The position numbers and the translations under genes are program-made. Positions 60,166-64,000 of a DNA stretch of 64,000 nt are shown here, piece by piece. Within the stretch, counting starts at the first letter, position 1, and the number at the start of each line of letters is the position of its first letter. The notes under the pieces are model-generated. The model was not told the origin of the DNA. It saw nothing but the letters and a program-made list of their open reading frames with translations, and made no database searches. The stretch is from Fibrobacter sp. (GTDB lineage: Bacteria > Fibrobacterota > Fibrobacteria > Fibrobacterales > Fibrobacteraceae), in NCBI GenBank assembly GCA_017475045.1, contig JAFVGH010000076.1:1-64000 (forward strand). Reading direction: 5' to 3'.

Positions 60166-60965
60166 TACTTATCCTCGATCATCTCGTTTATTTTTTCTAA
60201 ACTCTTCTCGTCCGTCTGGTCGATGCGGTGGGGCGTCACCGTAGCGTACCCCTGGTTCAACAGGTAGTCATCGCTATCCTTGGGCTGCTTATCCCACAGC
60301 TTGTCACCGTCCAGCTGCCACAGGCCATTTTCATGGCTGTAGTGGTCCGTAAACATTCCGAGGGCCATCTTAGTAGCCTTGAACCCCTTGAAGGATTCGG
60401 CGGTAGCCTTCGGAAAATTCACGTTCCAGAAAACGCCGGCGGGAATCTGCCTAAAAAGTTCCCTCTTCACAACGGTAGCGGCAAATTCAGTAGCCGTCTT
60501 CAACAAATCCGTACCCGTACCGCGGAGCGAAAGGGCAATTCCAGGCACCCCCCAGAGGGCGGCCTCGCGGGCTCCGGCCACCGTACCCGAATAGAGCGAC
60601 GACACGCCGGAGTTTTCGCCCAGGTTCACCCCCGAAAAACACAGGTCAAAAGGCCCTGGACCGGCCCCCTCGGTAGAAAGCCCGTAAAGCGCAAAATGTC
60701 CGAGGGCAAACTTGACGCAATCGGAAGGGGTTCCCGACATGGAATAAAGCTCTACGCCCTCGGAAAAGCCTGCCAGGCGCTCCTTCTTGACAGAAAGCCC
60801 ATAGCGTACCGTAAAGGCGTGAGAAACCCCGCTCTGCTCCCGTTCCGGAGCAAAGACGAACACCTCGCCCAAAGGTGAAAGGGCGTTCGCCAAAGCGCAA
60901 ATATTCTCGCTCTGAAAACCGTCGTCGTTGGTGATCAGGATGCGGGGTTTCGGGGTATTTTGCAT
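60165..60965 (-). CDS. surE: 5'/3'-nucleotidase SurE
   Basis: 266 residues from the ATG at 60965, which places the RILITNDDGFQSENI metal site at the family's usual N-terminal position (D14, D15). SGTPSDCVKFAL, SGVNLGENSGVSSLYSGTVAGAREA and WNVNFP are the other signatures. It removes phosphate from nucleoside monophosphates. It is translationally coupled to gyrA. Confidence 0.94.
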   Translation of the reverse strand: MQNTPKPRILITNDDGFQSENICALANALSPLGEVFVFAPEREQSGVSHAFTVRYGLSVKKERLAGFSEGVELYSMSGTPSDCVKFALGHFALYGLSTEGAGPGPFDLCFSGVNLGENSGVSSLYSGTVAGAREAALWGVPGIALSLRGTGTDLLKTATEFAATVVKRELFRQIPAGVFWNVNFPKATAESFKGFKATKMALGMFTDHYSHENGLWQLDGDKLWDKQPKDSDDYLLNQGYATVTPHRIDQTDEKSLEKINEMIEDK

Positions 60966-61045
60966 GCTCGCCAAAAGATAGATAATTATATCGAAAATTA
61001 CCATGAAAAATGGCGAAAAACGTGTAAAATTCTATACTTGGGGCC

Positions 61046-61795
61046 ATGTACACCGAACCGAAATTTTTGGCCATGAAGGACAAGTCCAAGGCCAAGCGCA
61101 TGGCTGAACTTTTTCGGGTCATCATCCTGCAATTGGGCGATGACGTGCCCCGCGCCAAACGAGAGTTTGAGACTTACGCCGGCTGGATGAAACTACCCGA
61201 AAGCGAGCGCCTCACCGGCAAGAATCAGGCCCAGATGATAGACCTGTACAAGACATTTCGCACACGGGCGGGCCTCGGGTTCGAACGGGACGTTTATTTG
61301 GAACAGGAACCGGGGGACCGCGAAGTTCCCAACGAGCAGCCCATCCCCTTCGCCGTGCTGGTCCACAATCTACGGAGCGCCTTCAACGTGGGGTCCATCA
61401 TCCGGAGTACGGACTGCTTCGGCCTCGAAGGAGTCCACCTGAGCGGCTACAGCTGCGGGCCCGACCACGTGACGGTCAAAAGTGCAGCCCGGGGCTGCCA
61501 GGAATGGATCCCCATCAAGCGCTGGGAAAGCCCAATGGACTGCATCAAGTGGCACAAGGATAACGGCTACGAAATCATAGCCTTGGAAACCGGCGAAGAT
61601 ATCCCAAGCATTACCGACGTAAAGTGGCCCGAAAAAGGGCTCATCATCCTCGGAAACGAGGAGCTGGGAATCGCCCCGGAACTTATGGAACAGACCACCC
61701 TGAAAGTCACTATTCCCATGGCAGGGCGAAAGGCCAGCATGAACGTTGCAGGCGCTTTTGCCATCATGGCGTTCAGCCTACGGAACCAAAAATAG
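61046..61795 (+). CDS. SpoU/TrmH-family RNA 2'-O-methyltransferase
   Basis: 249 residues. The three SPOUT motifs are present: motif 1 NLRSAFNVGSIIRSTDCFG, motif 2 LIILGNEELGIAPELM and motif 3 VTIPMAGRKASMNVAGAFAI, which together make the trefoil knot and AdoMet site. The N-terminal 85 residues are a helical extension that could bind RNA. Whether tRNA or rRNA is the target is not clear. The promoter must be in the 80 bp shared with surE, which is divergent. Confidence 0.9.
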   Translation: MYTEPKFLAMKDKSKAKRMAELFRVIILQLGDDVPRAKREFETYAGWMKLPESERLTGKNQAQMIDLYKTFRTRAGLGFERDVYLEQEPGDREVPNEQPIPFAVLVHNLRSAFNVGSIIRSTDCFGLEGVHLSGYSCGPDHVTVKSAARGCQEWIPIKRWESPMDCIKWHKDNGYEIIALETGEDIPSITDVKWPEKGLIILGNEELGIAPELMEQTTLKVTIPMAGRKASMNVAGAFAIMAFSLRNQK

Positions 61796-61842
61796 GGTTC
61801 CTCCCAAAAGCTATATTGGTAAGAAAGAAAGGAAACAGACAA

Positions 61843-63390
61843 ATGAACAAGGCGATTACCTTATCTATACTTTTAATCTCTTCCGTAGCTCTTGCAGAAA
61901 AGCCCACCGTCACCCCAAAAATGCCGGGCATTTCGGACGGATGCTTCCAGGTTGGCACTGTCGATGAGCTCTACGGCTTTGCCGCACTCGTTAACGGGGT
62001 TGAAGGATTTGAAACAGACGCCGAAATAGAGTGCATGGAACTCACTTCGAACATTGCTGTAAATAAGAATGTGTTGAATGCTGACGGCGACCTGGCGCAA
62101 GACACCTCTAACTATGTCTTGTGGACTCCCCCCTCCTACTTTGTCGGAACCATCAAAGGTAACGGACACACCATTTCCGGCCTGGTCATCATAGACGATG
62201 CAAAAAAATACCAGAATGTGGGCTTTATCCGTAGCGGTGGAGGATCCATGGAAGACCTGGTATTCAGTGACATCTACGTCGAAGATGGAGATGCCTCTGT
62301 ATACCACTATATAGGAGGTATTTACGGTAAGAATGCGGCATCCGGCAACACAAGCTACGGTATCATGCTTAAGAACGTGTCATTTGCAGGAACTGTTTCT
62401 ACGGCCAGCTACATGCCCGTTGGCGGCATCGTGGGTAAGAACACGGCACGCCTTACATTGGAGAACGTCCATGTTTCCGGAAAGGTAAAAAGTCCATCCA
62501 AAGCAGGCGGGTTCACTGGCGAAGCAGATGACGTAATCGCCATCCGTTCAACCAACGAGGCGAATGTCGTGTCAGAAGGCGACTATGCCGGCGGTTTTGT
62601 CGCCTATGCAAACGGCAACTTCCGTGTAGAAATGTCGTTTACCGAATCCTGCAACAAGGGTAACGTAAATGGCTACAAAGCAGCCGCAGGGTTCATCGGG
62701 TACATGGGCTACGCCAAGGCTTCCATTTTCAATTCCTACAATAGTGGCGATATCGAGGCACGAGACTACATAGGAGGTCTTGTAGGCGCCCACAAAGCCG
62801 GGGAAAGCCCCGAACTCACTATTTACAATTCCTATAGCGTTGGAACCATTAGCAAGAGCAGTTTCACGTATTACTACGGATTGCTAGGGCAGAGCCACAG
62901 TGAGAGCGCGCTAGACCTTAAAAACTCATTCTTTGTCAAGGACACCCTTTACAACGACACAGCCATCTTTTACGGAAATGCTATTACCCTCAGCAAATTC
63001 GGAGACGGATCCCTCTTGGCCGCACTTCAGGCGTTTAAGCAAGATTCCATAAGTGGATCCGTTTGGGACCAGGATATAGGCAGCGACAAGTACCCTGTAC
63101 TGGAAGAACGCGCCAAGAAAAGCGATCCTATCACAGATACCGGGACTAAAGACGGCCAAACCCTTATAAGGACAGCCTCCTTAGGCACGCCCGCCCTTGT
63201 GACCACCGAAGGCCGCCACATAATGATTAGCGGATTACAGTCCGGAAACAAGTTCGCCATATTTGACCTCAGGGGAAACATCCTGCGGCAAGGAATCGCA
63301 ACAGGATCTTCCGTATCCCTAGAGGTTCCGCACAATGGAATTTTCCTTGTACGCGTTAACGGAACAAGCAAGGTCATCAAGGTCAGGTAA
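61843..63390 (+). CDS. Secreted GLUG-repeat surface protein
   Basis: 515 residues from the ATG at 61843, chosen because it starts a signal peptide (MNKAITLSILLISSVALA). The body has repeats of the GLUG/beta-helix kind (YIGGIYGKN, VGGIVGKNT, AGGFTGEAD, AGGFVAYAN, IGGLVGAHK), as seen in large adhesins. A linker (DPITDTGTKDGQ) leads to a C-terminal domain (FAIFDLRGNILRQGIATGS ... GIFLVRVNGTSKVIKVR) of the same sorting-like type as the hydrolases. It probably sits on the cell surface as an adhesin or binding protein. A GGAAA site is 8 bases from the start. Confidence 0.75.
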   Translation: MNKAITLSILLISSVALAEKPTVTPKMPGISDGCFQVGTVDELYGFAALVNGVEGFETDAEIECMELTSNIAVNKNVLNADGDLAQDTSNYVLWTPPSYFVGTIKGNGHTISGLVIIDDAKKYQNVGFIRSGGGSMEDLVFSDIYVEDGDASVYHYIGGIYGKNAASGNTSYGIMLKNVSFAGTVSTASYMPVGGIVGKNTARLTLENVHVSGKVKSPSKAGGFTGEADDVIAIRSTNEANVVSEGDYAGGFVAYANGNFRVEMSFTESCNKGNVNGYKAAAGFIGYMGYAKASIFNSYNSGDIEARDYIGGLVGAHKAGESPELTIYNSYSVGTISKSSFTYYYGLLGQSHSESALDLKNSFFVKDTLYNDTAIFYGNAITLSKFGDGSLLAALQAFKQDSISGSVWDQDIGSDKYPVLEERAKKSDPITDTGTKDGQTLIRTASLGTPALVTTEGRHIMISGLQSGNKFAIFDLRGNILRQGIATGSSVSLEVPHNGIFLVRVNGTSKVIKVR

Positions 63391-63393
63391 CTT

Positions 63394-63552
63394 ATGAGCA
63401 ACCAAATTCAGACACCCGTCGAACGTACGCCCATCAGCGAAACGGCTCTGACCAAGAAACTGTTGGACTTCTATTCCTTTATCCTGTGCGTCCTCTGCGC
63501 TACTTGGCTCATCAAGACATTTATCGAGCGCAAGTACCCTGAAAAGGACTAG
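63394..63552 (+). CDS. Small single-pass membrane protein
   Basis: 52 residues, 3 bp after the GLUG protein gene and probably coupled to it. The N-terminal 25 residues are polar, then DFYSFILCVLCATWLIKTF is one membrane helix, ending ERKYPEKD. The stop codon TAG shares the palindrome CTAG (63549-63552) with the stop of the convergent gene. No ribosome site other than the upstream coding sequence is obvious. Unknown function. Confidence 0.45.
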   Translation: MSNQIQTPVERTPISETALTKKLLDFYSFILCVLCATWLIKTFIERKYPEKD

Positions 63553-64000
63553 TATCCACCGTAATCGGCTGTAGCCCGTTCAACAGCTTCCTCAAGGTCC
63601 TTGACGGAGCTTCCTGGGTTAATCATCAACTGACACATCAGTGCGTTTTCAATTTGCAGGGCGTCGATGTCTTTGATATCTTCGTCTCTGTAGGTTCCGG
63701 TGATAGTCCTGGTAATCTGATCACATTCAACGCTCAACATATCCGTGTCATCATTCGCGTCCTTGCAAGCCTCATCAAAGTCAGCCCAAGTGGCGTTGCC
63801 ACCAAGCTTGGCGGATTCAGTAATGATTCCACTGGCATCAATGGTCAGGGTTACATTCTCTGTTTTGCCCTCGGCCGTCGCAAGATAGACAAGGACAGCG
63901 TCACCAGATCTTTTGACAGTGCACTCTTCGACATCGGGAGAATCATCTTCATCAGCAGAGCAAACCTGTTCATCCAGAATGGTATATGCTTGCATCGACG
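63549..64000 (-). CDS. Acidic protein of unknown function, 5' end outside the window
   Basis: At least 148 residues; the frame stays open to the window edge, and the first Met at 63995 has no clear ribosome site, so the real start is probably beyond 64000. The visible part is acidic with five cysteines (VCSADED, EECTVKR, EACKDAN, VECDQI, LMCQLM) and alternating strands and helices. It may be the C-terminal part of a lipoprotein. No family recognised. Confidence 0.55.
   Translation of the reverse strand, partial: SMQAYTILDEQVCSADEDDSPDVEECTVKRSGDAVLVYLATAEGKTENVTLTIDASGIITESAKLGGNATWADFDEACKDANDDTDMLSVECDQITRTITGTYRDEDIKDIDALQIENALMCQLMINPGSSVKDLEEAVERATADYGGY

Overview
The window looks like a chromosomal segment of a Fibrobacter-type cellulolytic, rumen/gut bacterium. 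The evidence is the set of secreted plant cell-wall hydrolases (one GH8, two GH5, three GH11-CBM6), Ser-rich linkers and a recurring C-terminal sorting-like domain, a lipoprotein with the 'Fibrobacter succinogenes major paralogous' domain (TIGR02145 type), and Gram-negative envelope genes (LolA-like, OM barrels, a PorV-like protein). No phage, IS element or CRISPR array is visible. Species is not determined.

Layout. 1-141: start of ilvC (reverse, cut by the window edge). 506-1249: cold-shock domain/TM/barnase-like RNase fusion. 1274-4263: hydrolase remnant, Fic AMP-transferase with a palindromic operator-like site, SDR, MBL-fold lipoprotein, small secreted protein. 4415-12216: a lipoprotein with a paralogue at 22468, GH8 cellulase, FliB-like protein and a tandem pair of GH5 cellulases. 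12217-16177: UDP-glucuronate decarboxylase-like protein, OM protein, EamA transporter/coaE, mscL. 16240-20772 (reverse): lolA-like, propeller/FlgD-like, PorV-like, recF. 20874-26565: OM barrel, a tandem hairpin-repeat array, lipoprotein, divergent GT5 glycogen synthase-like gene, CAU tRNA, lipoprotein, rph.

26637-41009 (reverse) is a 13-gene complex I operon, nuoB-C-D-E-F-G-H-I-J-K-L-M-N, tightly overlapped and without nuoA at its head. Several subunits carry extra parts: a coiled-coil tail on NuoB, an FN3-like tail on NuoE, an acidic tail on NuoM and an alternating-Cys loop in NuoN. Upstream on the same strand lies the translation/transcription operon rimP-nusA-infB-rbfA-truB-ribF (48091-41140).

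48307-64000: FISUMP lipoprotein, dapA with a Cys-rich neighbour, a repeat-rich intergenic region, three GH11-CBM6 xylanases, surE-gyrA, a SpoU-type methyltransferase, a GLUG-repeat secreted protein and a small membrane protein. A reverse-strand gene runs off the right edge.

The least explained signal is a set of short dispersed structured repeats. One family (22179-22414 in three tandem copies; 51262-51306 inverted) keeps its flanks while its inner and outer stems change by compensatory substitutions. A second family (conserved ends CGTCATTCCGG / GGAATCTAG) supplies the last codons of coaE and sits as two identical 53-bp inverted copies around two xylanase genes. A third type is inserted in frame in truB. 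A 54-bp module can be seen inserted in one of two otherwise matching tandem copies at 51361-51414.
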